Both the position numbers and the translations under genes were made by a program. Positions 15,539-24,452 of a DNA stretch of 64,000 nt are shown piece by piece. This DNA is from Lachnospiraceae bacterium (lineage in GTDB: Bacteria; Bacillota; Clostridia; Lachnospirales; Lachnospiraceae). The stretch spans positions 1 to 64,000 of the forward strand of contig CAADYR010000115.1 of assembly GCA_900753305.1 (NCBI GenBank). The letters run 5' to 3'. Each line of letters begins with the position of its first letter. Within the stretch, counting starts at the first letter, position 1. The notes beneath the pieces are model-generated. The model had not been told where the DNA came from and did no database searches. It saw only the letters and a program-made list of their open reading frames with translations.

Positions 15539-16144
15539 ATGACAGATAAAGAAAAATTTCAAAAAACTTTTGATAAATTGCATGCTTCTCCGGATGTTTT
15601 GATGGAGGTGCTGAATATGACAACAAATGAAAAGGTTGTTCCGGTTAGAAAGAGAAGTTATATACCTAAAGTAGCGGCTATGGTAGCTGCATTGGTTCTT
15701 GTGGTTGGATCTGGTAGTGCAGCCTATGCCATGGATCTGGGAGGTATTCAGAGAGTTGTTCAGGTATGGATTCATGGAGATCAGACAGATGCTACACTTA
15801 CTGTAGAAAATGGAACATATACCCTTGATTATAAGGATGCAGAGGAAAAAGATGTTCATCAGGGCGGCGGTGGTGTTGCATTTAATGCTGATGGATCAGA
15901 AAGACCACTGACAGAAGAAGAACTCTGGAATGAGATTAATGCGCCGGAGGTTTCATATGAAGATGATGGCAAAGTTTTCTTATATTATCTGGATCAGAAA
16001 TTGGATATCACGGATAAATTTGAGGATGGTATCTGCTATATAGAATTGCAAGTTGATAGCAAAATACAGTATATGACAATTAAATATCAGAATGGCTATG
16101 CAATGAGCCCTCATGGCTATGTGCAGCCCTGGGAGTTTAATTAA
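15539..16144 (+). CDS. Putative membrane anti-sigma factor
   Basis: A 201-residue protein with a cytoplasmic N-terminus of ~40 residues ('FQKTFDKLHASPDVLMEVL'), one transmembrane helix at about residues 44-64 ('VAAMVAALVLVVGSGSAAYA') and a ~140-residue extracytoplasmic domain. This topology and the 3-base spacing from the ECF sigma gene are classic for DUF4179-like anti-sigma factors that hold the sigma factor at the membrane until a signal arrives. No zinc-binding HxxxCxxC motif is present. Function is inferred from context and topology. Confidence 0.7.
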   Translation: MTDKEKFQKTFDKLHASPDVLMEVLNMTTNEKVVPVRKRSYIPKVAAMVAALVLVVGSGSAAYAMDLGGIQRVVQVWIHGDQTDATLTVENGTYTLDYKDAEEKDVHQGGGGVAFNADGSERPLTEEELWNEINAPEVSYEDDGKVFLYYLDQKLDITDKFEDGICYIELQVDSKIQYMTIKYQNGYAMSPHGYVQPWEFN

Positions 16145-16148
16145 ATGA

Positions 16149-16334
16149 ATGCCGGTATTAGCGATAGAAGTTGATGGATATGAATATCACAAACAGGATA
16201 CAGCACAGGCACCAAGGAATTTGTAAAAAAATCGCATAATGGAGTTGTATGAAATCCCATTACTGAGGTTTAAGACTAATGGCAGTGGTGAGAAAGAAAA
16301 GATCATAGAGATGTTGGATACGTTGGCGGGATAG
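16149..16334 (+). pseudogene. DUF2726-like nuclease domain remnant with in-frame stop
   Basis: The frame from ATG 16149 reads 'MPVLAIEVDGYEYHKQDT', hits TAA at 16224-16226, then continues in the same frame as 'KNRIMELYEIPLLRFKTNGS' to a stop at 16332-16334. This matches the C-terminal DUF2726 (restriction-endonuclease-fold) module often found at the end of large helicases; the E-V-D and Q-like positions lie in the first half. Only the tail of the gene survives and it carries a nonsense codon, so it is dead. Confidence 0.65.
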
Positions 16335-16396
16335 AAAAAGAAGTGGTATCATATGTAATAGAACTTTAATGTAGATTTAGACAGAAAGGTCAGAGC

Positions 16397-16978
16397 ATGA
16401 AGAACGTAATACATATTTATGGAGCCTCTGGTTCAGGAACAAGTACATTGGGCAGAAAGATCAGTCAGGAGCTGGGCTATAAATTTATGGATACAGATGA
16501 TTATTTTTGGCTGCCAACCAATCCGCAATATACCACAAAGAGGAGTAAGGCGGAACGACTTGACCTGATGAGAAAAGACATTTCAGAAAATGATAATGTA
16601 GTAATTGCTGGCTCTTTAGTGGACTGGGGAGACGAATTGATTCCATTGTTTACGCTGGCAGTGAGACTTGTTACAGATACGGAAGTCAGAATTGAAAGAT
16701 TAGAAAAAAGAGAAAAGCAGAAGTTTGGTGATCGAATTCTGCCAGATGGCGATATGTACACAACTCATATGAAATTTATGGAATGGGCGAGAGCATATGA
16801 CACCGGCAGCGTTAATATGAGAAGTAAGGCGGAGCATGATGAGTGGCAGAAATTATTGCATTGTAAGCAGATTGTTCTGGATGGAGCAGCAGATTTGGAA
16901 GATAATTTCCATGTAGTTCAGGCAGCAATAAATTCTGGCAGAATAATAAGAGAAGAAGAAAAAGCTTTAGATAGATAA
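16397..16978 (+). CDS. P-loop nucleotide kinase-like ATPase
   Basis: A 193-residue protein with Walker A 'GASGSGTST' at residues 9-17 and an adenylate-kinase-like layout: 'LGYKFMDTDDYFW' as the substrate-binding acid region and 'RLVTDTEVRIERLEKRE' with arginines as in the lid of small-molecule kinases. It belongs with the AAA_17/AAA_18-type kinases of unknown substrate. Its last codons and stop lie in a 17-bp tandem duplication. A second P-loop kinase follows 34 bases downstream, so the two may share a pathway. Confidence 0.7.
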   Translation: MKNVIHIYGASGSGTSTLGRKISQELGYKFMDTDDYFWLPTNPQYTTKRSKAERLDLMRKDISENDNVVIAGSLVDWGDELIPLFTLAVRLVTDTEVRIERLEKREKQKFGDRILPDGDMYTTHMKFMEWARAYDTGSVNMRSKAEHDEWQKLLHCKQIVLDGAADLEDNFHVVQAAINSGRIIREEEKALDR

Positions 16979-16997
16979 GAGCTTTAGATAGATAAGA
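16964..16997 (+). repeat. 17-bp perfect tandem duplication
   Basis: GCTTTAGATAGATAAGA occurs at 16964-16980 and again at 16981-16997. The first copy contains the stop codon of the upstream kinase gene, so the second copy only adds noncoding spacer before the next gene. Confidence 0.85.
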
Positions 16998-17012
16998 GCT
17001 ATCGGGGGTATT

Positions 17013-17537
17013 ATGGCAAAATTGATAATACTTAGAGGTAATTCGGGGAGTGGTAAGACAACGATTGCGAAGGAATTACAGAAAAGTTTTGGCAGAAACA
17101 CGATGCTTATCTCACAGGATGTAGTCAGAAGGGACATACTGAGAGTGAAAGACGGGGAGAATACAGAAGCATTACCTTTGATGAAAGAACTTCTGACATA
17201 TGGTAGAAATCATTGCGAAATCGTGATATTAGAAGGAATCATGTACGCAGACTGGTATAAGCCGCTATTTGAGCTGGCAGTTCAACTGTATGGCACAGAT
17301 ATATTTGCGTATTATTTTGATCTGCCATTTGAAGAAACACTTAAAAGACATCAGACCAAGCCAAATTGTAATGAATTTGGTGAGGAAGCAATGCGCAGAT
17401 GGTGGCGTGATAAGGATTTTTCAGACGTATTAAGTGAACGGGTAATTACATCTGAAAAAGGTATACAAAGTATCATTGATGAAATAAAATCAGCAGTTGA
17501 ATTTTATAATGAATCTAGCGTAGCAGGAGTAAAATAG
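17013..17537 (+). CDS. P-loop kinase, zeta-toxin/uridine-kinase-like
   Basis: A 174-residue protein with Walker A 'LRGNSGSGKTT' at residues 7-17, 'LISQDVVRRDIL' as the acidic catalytic and base-binding strand and 'IVILEGIMYADWY' as Walker B. The 'FEETLKRHQTKP' region resembles the lid of uridine kinase and zeta-toxin-like kinases. No antitoxin is adjacent, so a housekeeping or small-molecule kinase is more likely than a toxin. It shares one base with the lipoprotein GTG start downstream. Confidence 0.7.
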   Translation: MAKLIILRGNSGSGKTTIAKELQKSFGRNTMLISQDVVRRDILRVKDGENTEALPLMKELLTYGRNHCEIVILEGIMYADWYKPLFELAVQLYGTDIFAYYFDLPFEETLKRHQTKPNCNEFGEEAMRRWWRDKDFSDVLSERVITSEKGIQSIIDEIKSAVEFYNESSVAGVK

Positions 17538-18106
17538 TGTCAAAGAGAAGAATAAGTATTATTTTGATTTGTATTATGATGGGTATAATGGGATGTGGAA
17601 ATTTTAAGTCCAATTCTACTGAAGAAGAAAAAGTAGGAGCTTCTGCTTGTGTTCCGGATATTGTTTTTATGAATACAATAAAATTTCTTACTCATGATAC
17701 TGAAAATCCAGATTCAGCACTTACCTTTTATGACAGGGAAGGAAATCACTATGTGAGTTCTGATCAGTATGTTTGCTCTTTATCTATCGAGCAATTGATT
17801 AAAGAATACTCAGAGGGAAAAATATCGGACAAAATTTCCTATCACATGAGTTGTGATAAAGATGAACTGATAGAGAATTACCAAAAACTTAGTAAAATCA
17901 ATAAGGATGATTACAAGATAATTTATCCGGAAGTAGGACCTGATCTTATTGCCAATGAAGAAAAATGGTATGGAATATATTATGATAAGGATGGTAATAT
18001 TCAAGTATTGACAATTCACGAAAAGGATGCTCATGGAAATAGTTTTGCTGCTGATGATAGAATAAATGAGATTTACGAATGGTATATTGGAACTTTTATG
18101 AAATAA
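17537..18106 (+). CDS. Hypothetical lipoprotein
   Basis: A GTG start overlaps the previous stop, giving 189 residues. The N-terminus has a lipoprotein signal: basic 'KRR', a hydrophobic core 'ISIILICIMMGIMG' and a Cys at residue 20 (lipobox I-M-G-C). The mature protein is soluble and polar with 'EKWYGIYYDKDGNIQVLTI', a beta-rich segment. I do not recognise the domain. It is likely anchored on the outer face of the cell membrane. A terminator follows at 18228. Confidence 0.7.
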   Translation: MSKRRISIILICIMMGIMGCGNFKSNSTEEEKVGASACVPDIVFMNTIKFLTHDTENPDSALTFYDREGNHYVSSDQYVCSLSIEQLIKEYSEGKISDKISYHMSCDKDELIENYQKLSKINKDDYKIIYPEVGPDLIANEEKWYGIYYDKDGNIQVLTIHEKDAHGNSFAADDRINEIYEWYIGTFMK

Positions 18107-18227
18107 TATATAAGGTAACTGTGGAAAAAATTTCCAATATCAGATGAAGCCACTAATTTTAATCATATTTAGTATAAGTTCAGTATTAATTTGACAAATA
18201 TTTTTTATAGATTTAAACTTATAAGCA

Positions 18228-18257
18228 GAGGGGGATATCAACGAGATATCCTCTTTT
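18228..18257 (+). terminator. Rho-independent terminator
   Basis: GAGG(GG)GATATC pairs with GATATCCTC across a 5-base loop, followed by TTTT. It ends the kinase-lipoprotein transcript. Confidence 0.7.
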
Positions 18258-18311
18258 GGTTTATAGAACATATATTGTTTTGAAAGTCATGTAAAAAGAA
18301 AGGGGATACAT

Positions 18312-19466
18312 ATGGAAATCAGTAAGAATGTAAAATACGTAGGCGTAAATGATCATCAGGTGGATTTGTTTGAGGGGCAGTATCTGGTTCCGAATGGAAT
18401 GGCGTACAATTCCTATATAATCCTGGATGAGAAAACAGCAGTGATGGATACTGTAGACGGTGATTTCTCCGAAGAATGGCTGCATAATATTGAGCAGGTG
18501 CTAGAAGGTAGAACTCCAGATTATCTGGTAATTCAGCATATGGAGCCAGACCATTCAGCCAGCATACCGGCTTTTTTACGGAGATATCCTGAGACGGCTA
18601 TTGTTTCTACTGCAATGGGCTTTAAGTACATGGAGCAGTTTTTTCCGGAGACAGAAATTGCTGCTGAGAAGAGAGTCATAGCTGCCAATGGTGGAACACT
18701 GGAGCTTGGAAGTCATACATTGCACTTTGTATATGCACCTATGGTACACTGGCCGGAAGTTATGATGACATATGAAGAGTCAGAGAAGATTCTTTTTGCA
18801 GCAGATGGCTTTGGTAAATTCGGTGCGCTGGATGTTGAGGAAGACTGGGTGGATGAAGCCAGACGTTATTATATCGGCATCGTTGGTAAGTATGGAGCGC
18901 AGGTGCAGGCTGTTCTGAAAAAGGCGGCAACACTGGATATTCAGACGATTTGTTCTCTTCATGGTCCTGTATTGAAGGATAACCTTGGATTCTATCTGGA
19001 GAAATACGATAAATGGTCCTCTTATCAGCCCGAAGAGTCAGGTGTTGTCATCGCTTATGCGTCTGTCTATGGCAATACGAAAAAGGCAGCACAGTATCTG
19101 GCAGATAAGTTATCCAAGAGTGGTCAAAAGACAGCATTGTATGATCTGGCAAGATGTGATAAGGCTGCTGCGATTGCAGATGCTTTCCGCTATGATAAGC
19201 TGTTACTGGCAGGAATCACATATAATGGAGATTTATTCCCATGTATGCGGGCTTATATTGAGGGGCTGACAGAGCGTAGTTATCAGAACCGCAGGGTGGC
19301 AGTGATAGAGAATGGAACCTGGGCACCCATGGCAGCCAAATTGATCAAGGGAATGTTTGAAAAGAGTAAGGATATAACCTTTACAGACACTAATGTGACC
19401 ATCAAATCAGCGATGAATGCACAGAGCAGGGAAGAGCTGGATAAGCTGGCAGAAGAATTAAAATAA
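18312..19466 (+). CDS. fprA: FprA family A-type flavoprotein (flavodiiron protein)
   Basis: A 384-residue protein with the full diiron metallo-beta-lactamase-like domain: 'HMEPDHSAS' (H-x-E-x-D-H ligands, ~residue 77), 'VHWPEVMMTY', 'FAADGFGKFG' and 'SLHGP'. A flavodoxin domain begins at about residue 245 ('VIAYASVYGNTKKAA', FMN phosphate loop). Flavodiiron proteins reduce O2 to water or NO to N2O in the cytoplasm and protect anaerobes. There is no rubredoxin fusion, so an external rubredoxin would be the donor. It is monocistronic, flanked by terminators on both sides. Confidence 0.92.
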   Translation: MEISKNVKYVGVNDHQVDLFEGQYLVPNGMAYNSYIILDEKTAVMDTVDGDFSEEWLHNIEQVLEGRTPDYLVIQHMEPDHSASIPAFLRRYPETAIVSTAMGFKYMEQFFPETEIAAEKRVIAANGGTLELGSHTLHFVYAPMVHWPEVMMTYEESEKILFAADGFGKFGALDVEEDWVDEARRYYIGIVGKYGAQVQAVLKKAATLDIQTICSLHGPVLKDNLGFYLEKYDKWSSYQPEESGVVIAYASVYGNTKKAAQYLADKLSKSGQKTALYDLARCDKAAAIADAFRYDKLLLAGITYNGDLFPCMRAYIEGLTERSYQNRRVAVIENGTWAPMAAKLIKGMFEKSKDITFTDTNVTIKSAMNAQSREELDKLAEELK

Positions 19467-19525
19467 CTGTTCATTGGAGATTGACAAAGGAGACCGTAAC
19501 GTAGTACGATGTTCGTAAGGGGTAA

Positions 19526-19551
19526 GGGACACTAAGAAGGTGTCCCTTTTT
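19526..19551 (+). terminator. Rho-independent terminator
   Basis: GGGACAC, 7-base loop, GTGTCCC, then TTTTT, downstream of fprA. Confidence 0.85.
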
Positions 19552-19574
19552 GCTATTTTTGCAGGAGGTAGAAT

Positions 19575-20405
19575 ATGAATCGTAAGAGAAAGAATCGTTT
19601 GGTAACTTTGTTGACTATCATGGTAGTTGCTGTCTGCTCTGTCTTTGGAAGCCCTATTCAGGCTAAGGCTGCCGCAAGTGATATTGCTACATTAGATCAG
19701 CTGTCTGCGCAGGCACAGTATCCTGTTGTCATGAATCTGGGAGTCTATGATGAAGCAACAGGCGGTGTGTTGAATGCGCTGGCTACACAGGCTTTTGCCT
19801 CATGGGCATCGGACAATTATATTAATTACGAGTACATTTCAATAGATGAAATGTATATAGCGCCTTTTAGCAGTACATTGGCATATGCGGAAATGACAGC
19901 ACCTTTCACATCATTGTTGACAGAAGTGGCAGCAAGTGAAGATGGGGATACATTGATTGCTGCAATGCAGTATGCACTGATGATCCATTATAGTTATATC
20001 TCCAGTGCGAATGAGGCAGTCAGCAAGATTGTGTATGGCTTCTTGTCAGCATCGGACGGAACCTATATAGGGTTTGCAGGAACAGATGAAGATACGACGA
20101 ATATGGCATATCTGGCTATGTACAGTTTGTTCTATTCAGGTCAGCCAATCCTTTATTCGGCTGATATTTCTCTGGATACCGGGTTGGATGCCATAAGTGA
20201 AGATACTTCATCAAGTCAGGCAGATACAAGCGCACAGGCTGCCAATAGTAACAGCAGCAGTACAGCTATGTGCTGGCTGTCGGCTACAGGTTCCAAGTAC
20301 CACAGCATCAATAACTGTGGCAGAATGAATCCGAATAAAGCAAGACAGGTGACGATTGCAGAAGCAGAGCGTCAGGGATACGGAAGATGTAAGAAATGCT
20401 GGTAG
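19575..20405 (+). CDS. Secreted protein with C-terminal Cys/His metal-binding-like domain
   Basis: A 276-residue protein with an AGGAGG ribosome site and a Sec signal peptide (basic 'RKRKNR', hydrophobic core, cleavage near 'IQAKA', residue ~33). The central ~160 residues are Ala/Ser/Thr-rich and of unknown fold. After an Asn/Ser linker, the last ~40 residues, 'GSKYHSINNCGRMNPNKA' ... 'GYGRCKKCW', have the spacing of the small Cys/His zinc-ribbon-like module seen at the end of secreted or nuclease-like proteins. It probably acts outside the membrane; the activity is unknown. Confidence 0.65.
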   Translation: MNRKRKNRLVTLLTIMVVAVCSVFGSPIQAKAAASDIATLDQLSAQAQYPVVMNLGVYDEATGGVLNALATQAFASWASDNYINYEYISIDEMYIAPFSSTLAYAEMTAPFTSLLTEVAASEDGDTLIAAMQYALMIHYSYISSANEAVSKIVYGFLSASDGTYIGFAGTDEDTTNMAYLAMYSLFYSGQPILYSADISLDTGLDAISEDTSSSQADTSAQAANSNSSSTAMCWLSATGSKYHSINNCGRMNPNKARQVTIAEAERQGYGRCKKCW

Positions 20406-20422
20406 AAATATAGATAAGAATG

Positions 20423-20459
20423 GACCGCATTGCCAGTGGATATACTGTAATGCGGTCTT
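20423..20459 (+). terminator. Rho-independent terminator
   Basis: GACCGCATT and AATGCGGTC arms with a 17-base loop and a short T-run, after the secreted-protein gene. Confidence 0.65.
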
Positions 20460-20502
20460 CAGTTATAGTAATGGTGTGTAAAGATTACTGGAAAGGCAGG
20501 TA

Positions 20503-21498
20503 ATGAGTATGGATAAAAACAGGGATTTGAACTGGGCAGTGCTTGGAACCGGTGTGATTGCTAATGAAATGGCACAGGCACTTGTCAAAATGAATAAAAG
20601 GCTGTATGCAGTAGCCAATCGTACACATCAAAAGGCATTGGATTTTGCCGACAGATATGGTGTGCAGAAGGTATATGATCAGATTGATGATGTATTTGAG
20701 GATGAGGCGGTAGATATTATTTATATTACAAGCCCGCATAATACTCACTATGAATTTATGAAAAAGGCATTGGAGCATGGCAAGCATATTCTGGTAGAAA
20801 AGTCTATTACATTAAACAGCAGAGAACTGAATGAAATGATAGCACTTGCAGCAGAGAAGAAGCTGATCCTTGCTGAAGCCATGACGATATGGCATATGCC
20901 AATCTATAAGAAACTTTGGGAAATTGTACAGAGCGGACAATTAGGTAAAGTACAGATCATAACCATGAACTTTGGCAGTTTCAAAGAATATGATATGTCG
21001 AACCGTTTCTTTAATATGAATCTGGCGGGAGGAGCCATGCTTGATATCGGAGTATATGCCCTTTCTATCGTCAGAAGCTTCATGGAAGAGAAGCCGGAGG
21101 ACATTGTCAGTCAGTGGAAAGCATCTCCTACAGGTTCTGACGAGCAGGCGACCATTCTGTTAAAGAATAAACAGGAGCAGATGGCAACGGTTGCTCTTTC
21201 CATGCATTCCAAACAGCCCAAGAGAGCAATGATAAGCTGTGAGAAGGGGTATATTGAAATCACGGAATATCCAAGAGCGGATAAGGCAGTGATCGTAGAT
21301 GCCGAGAGTGGCAAAAGAACCGAAATAGAAAGCGGCGAGACTGCCAATGCCCTTTATTATGAAATGATGGATATGGAGCAGGCGGTGAGAAGTGGAGATG
21401 CTTCCAATATGCAGTTACAGTATTCCAAAGATGTTATGGATATCATGACGAAGCTCCGCAAAGACTGGGGCATGAAATATCCTGGAGAACAATGGTAA
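20503..21498 (+). CDS. Gfo/Idh/MocA-family oxidoreductase
   Basis: A 331-residue protein with the N-terminal Rossmann motif 'WAVLGTGVIANEMAQAL' (G-x-G-x-x-A), 'IIYITSPHNTHYEFM' and the family signature 'HGKHILVEKSITLN' (E-K-P-like, with Ser for Pro). The C-terminal domain contains 'GGAMLDIGVYALSI'. These are NAD(P)-dependent dehydrogenases that act on sugars, inositols or dipyrrole-type substrates; the substrate cannot be told here. It stands alone between a terminator and the DUF1846 gene. An ATG two codons in (20509) is an alternative start. Confidence 0.88.
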   Translation: MSMDKNRDLNWAVLGTGVIANEMAQALVKMNKRLYAVANRTHQKALDFADRYGVQKVYDQIDDVFEDEAVDIIYITSPHNTHYEFMKKALEHGKHILVEKSITLNSRELNEMIALAAEKKLILAEAMTIWHMPIYKKLWEIVQSGQLGKVQIITMNFGSFKEYDMSNRFFNMNLAGGAMLDIGVYALSIVRSFMEEKPEDIVSQWKASPTGSDEQATILLKNKQEQMATVALSMHSKQPKRAMISCEKGYIEITEYPRADKAVIVDAESGKRTEIESGETANALYYEMMDMEQAVRSGDASNMQLQYSKDVMDIMTKLRKDWGMKYPGEQW

Positions 21499-21598
21499 AA
21501 AAATTTCTTAAATCTATTTTACCAGGTGGTGTTTCTTATGCTACAATATAGCGTAGAATTTTAATCAATATAGTAGTGGTAAGTGAGAGGAAGCACAC

Positions 21599-23077
21599 AT
21601 GAGAACAGGTTTTGATAATGACAAGTATCTGAAGATTCAGTCAGAGCACATTAAGGAGAGGATCAGTCAGTTTGGCGACAAGCTGTATCTGGAATTTGGT
21701 GGTAAATTATTCGATGATTACCATGCATCCAGAGTCTTGCCGGGATTTCAGCCGGACAGTAAGTTACAGATGCTGATGCAGCTTTCTGACGTGGCAGAGA
21801 TCGTCATTGTAATCAGTGCAGCAGATATTGAAAAGAACAAAGTCAGGGGAGATCTTGGCATTACCTATGATGTGGATGTATTGCGTCTGATCAGTGAGTT
21901 TGAGAAGAAAGGACTCTATGTAGGCAGTGTTGTCATTACACAGTTTGCAGGACAGAGTGGTGCAGTCCAGTTCAGAGAAAGACTGGAGAAAAAGAATATC
22001 AAGGTATATCAGCATTATATCATTGAGGGATATCCTTCCAACATTCCATTGATCGTAAGTGAGAATGGTTTTGGCAAGAATGATTATATTGAAACGACCA
22101 GACCATTGGTAGTCATTACTGCACCGGGACCGGGAAGCGGCAAGATGGCAACTTGCCTGTCACAGTTATACCATGAGAATCTGCGAGGTATTAAGGCTGG
22201 ATATGCGAAGTTCGAGACATTCCCTATCTGGAATATTCCTCTGAAACATCCTGTAAATCTGGCTTATGAGGCAGCGACTGCAGATCTGAATGATATCAAT
22301 ATGATCGATCCATTCCATCTGGAAGCCTATGGTGAGACTACTGTTAATTATAATAGAGATATCGAGATTTACCCTGTGTTAAATGCCATCTTTGAAGGCA
22401 TCTATGGTGAGAACACATACTATAAATCACCAACTGACATGGGTGTCAATATGGCTGGTAACTGTATCTTTGATGATGAAGCCTGTTGTGAAGCCTCAAA
22501 GATGGAGATCATCCGCAGATATTATACTGCGATCAATAAAGTAGCAAAAGAAGAGGCTTCCGAGAATGAAGTCTATAAGATAGAGCTTCTTATGAAGCAG
22601 GCCAAGATCACAACAGATGACCGTAAGGTCACAGTAGCTGCGAAGAAAAGGGCAGAAGAACTGGGTGTGGCATGTGCAGCCATTGAACTGGAAGATGGTA
22701 CGATTATTACGTCTAAGACAACGGATTTCCTTGGAGCATCAGCAGCATTATTACTGAATGCGTTGAAATATCTGGCTGGGATCGAGCATGATGAGAAGCT
22801 GATCAAGCCAGAAGCAATTGAACCTATTCAGGCTTTGAAGGTTAATTTCCTGGGAGGTAAAAACCCGAGACTGCATAGTGATGAGGTATTGATCGCACTG
22901 GCACTTACTTCTGTCAGCAGTGAAAATGCGGAGCGCGCTATGGAACAGATCCCGAAGCTGCGAGGATGCCAGGTGCATACTTCAGTTATGCTTTCGGAAG
23001 CGGATTCCAAGACATTCAAGAGACTGGGAGTAGACTTGACCTGTGAACCCGTAAGAAGTGGGTTAAAGCTTTACTAA
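21599..23077 (+). CDS. DUF1846 family protein
   Basis: A 492-residue protein of the usual DUF1846 length. It begins 'RTGFDNDKYLKIQSEHIKER', a very conserved start of this family, and has the loop 'ITAPGPGSGKMATCLSQLYH' near residue 180 that resembles a nucleotide-binding turn. 'IYGENTYYKSPTDMGVNMAG' is another highly conserved block. The family is common in Firmicutes and its reaction is not settled. Codon use and composition are core-like. A hairpin terminator follows 17 bases downstream. Confidence 0.88.
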   Translation: MRTGFDNDKYLKIQSEHIKERISQFGDKLYLEFGGKLFDDYHASRVLPGFQPDSKLQMLMQLSDVAEIVIVISAADIEKNKVRGDLGITYDVDVLRLISEFEKKGLYVGSVVITQFAGQSGAVQFRERLEKKNIKVYQHYIIEGYPSNIPLIVSENGFGKNDYIETTRPLVVITAPGPGSGKMATCLSQLYHENLRGIKAGYAKFETFPIWNIPLKHPVNLAYEAATADLNDINMIDPFHLEAYGETTVNYNRDIEIYPVLNAIFEGIYGENTYYKSPTDMGVNMAGNCIFDDEACCEASKMEIIRRYYTAINKVAKEEASENEVYKIELLMKQAKITTDDRKVTVAAKKRAEELGVACAAIELEDGTIITSKTTDFLGASAALLLNALKYLAGIEHDEKLIKPEAIEPIQALKVNFLGGKNPRLHSDEVLIALALTSVSSENAERAMEQIPKLRGCQVHTSVMLSEADSKTFKRLGVDLTCEPVRSGLKLY

Positions 23078-23093
23078 GATAATGGAAATAGGA

Positions 23094-23140
23094 AAATGTC
23101 ATCTATCACAGATTGGTTTATGTGATGGGTGGCATTTTTT
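23094..23140 (+). terminator. Rho-independent terminator
   Basis: AAATGTCATCTATCACA pairs with TGTGATGGGTGGCATTT, followed by TTT; it ends the DUF1846 transcript. Confidence 0.75.
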
Positions 23141-23161
23141 ATTAAATATCCATGTACTGCT

Positions 23162-23178
23162 ATTGACTTAAAGTCAAT
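23162..23178. promoter_or_regulatory. Palindromic operator candidate
   Basis: ATTGACTT-A-AAGTCAAT has perfect 8-base arms and lies about 120 bases before the broken ketopantoate-reductase gene, which is followed by a broken TetR gene. It fits a TetR-type operator, now probably orphaned. Confidence 0.35.
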
Positions 23179-23283
23179 AACGAATTATTACGATATCATA
23201 AATAGATGCCAAGGTCAAAAGGTCTAACCACACATGGACTTTTGTATCCAACATCATAAATATGGAAAGGCATGGTGATTTAT

Positions 23284-23869
23284 ATGAGAATATTAGTATA
23301 CGGAGCAGGTGTATTAGGATGCAATCTGGCACATGCATTGTGGACAGCTCACAAGGATGTCACACTTTTAGCCAGAGAAAGCTGGTATGAGGAAATAAAA
23401 AAGAACGGCATGACGATTCGTAACAAATTATTTGCAGGTAAGAAAACAAAAGACCGGCTGCCGGTTATCAATGAGTTAAAGGAACAGGATTATTATGGTG
23501 TTGTGTTTGTTGTAATGCAGTGCACGTAGATTGGCAGTATTTTACCCATACTGCAGCAGAATGTGAGCAGGAACATTATACTGGTTGAAAAGTCACGTAG
23601 CGTTTATTATGCCCTTTGTTGCATTGGCATATTATGCAGACTGCAATTATAAAAAGATAAGACATGATGAAAATATAATCAATCAATGCATTGATGCAAT
23701 CAAAGAAAATTATGACGTATTGATCGACCTTGGTTATGAAGTCCGGCCTCAGTCAGATTATGAAATGGTATATCTGAATGATCAGCTTAAAATCCTGAAA
23801 AGAGAGTCGAAAATCGAAACGAAGACATCCGATGAATTAGATCAGTATTTTCCAACAAACGAATCATAG
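23284..23869 (+). pseudogene. Ketopantoate reductase family protein, decayed
   Basis: The ATG at 23284 starts 'MRILVYGAGVLGCNLAHAL', the NADP-binding start of the ApbA/PanE family. The frame stops at 23529 after 'YYGVVFVVMQCT'. Later segments from the same family ('VAFIMPFVALAYYADCNYKK', 'IDAIKENYDVLIDLGYE') continue in another frame to 23869. Much of the middle is missing, so at least one frameshift and an internal deletion have destroyed it. It was probably an operon partner of the TetR gene that follows. Confidence 0.7.
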
Positions 23870-23889
23870 GAAGCAGGAGCAGTAAATCA

Positions 23890-24374
23890 ATGACAAAAAG
23901 AATGAATGACACACAGCAACGCAAAAAGCAGATACTGGAGGCTGCAAGAAAGAGTTGATGGAAGCTGTTTTTGAGAGTACTGGCGAGGATCTTATTCCCA
24001 TTATTACACAGATTACAAAGGAGCATAGCATGCCGGCGAAAGAACGCATTCTGCTTTTGATAGAGGCATGCAGCAGACAATTCATAAATGTAAAACCACA
24101 GTTGATCCAGTATGGTATGGGGCAGGAAGGAGAAGAATTCCGGTATCTGATGGATCAGATGAGGATAAAGGCATTTTATAAAGTCTGTGAATTATTAGAG
24201 GAAATCCTTGAGGATGGATGCAGGGAAGGAACATTCCAGATTGAAGATACCAGAGCAAGGGCCTGCGCGGTCACATTTGCAGTCTTTGGAATAACAGGTG
24301 CCAGACTTGATGCTGACAGGATCGTAAAGGAAATGGAACATATAATAAATGTATTAATTTTTTCAAAAGACTGA
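23890..24374 (+). pseudogene. TetR-family regulator, internally deleted
   Basis: The ATG at 23890 reads 'MTKRMNDTQQRKKQILEAAR', a typical TetR start, then breaks at about 23955. From there 'MEAVFESTGEDLIPII' ... 'ILLLIEACSRQFINVKPQLI' supplies only the ligand-binding half up to 24374. The helix-turn-helix is gone and the frame changes, so it cannot bind DNA. The 139-residue C-terminal part might still be translated, but no ribosome site is seen. Confidence 0.65.
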
Positions 24375-24452
24375 ATGCTGCTTGTAGAAACCTGATGAAA
24401 AGTGCTATGATTTCATTAGTGTACATAAGAATACACAAAGGAGGAATAAATA

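Noticed and set aside
17013..17537. Zeta toxin of a toxin-antitoxin pair
   Set aside because: No epsilon-like antitoxin next to it; neighbours are another kinase and a lipoprotein.
18985..19269. 94-codon plus-strand frame inside fprA
   Set aside because: Out-of-frame shadow of a clearly recognised flavodiiron protein.
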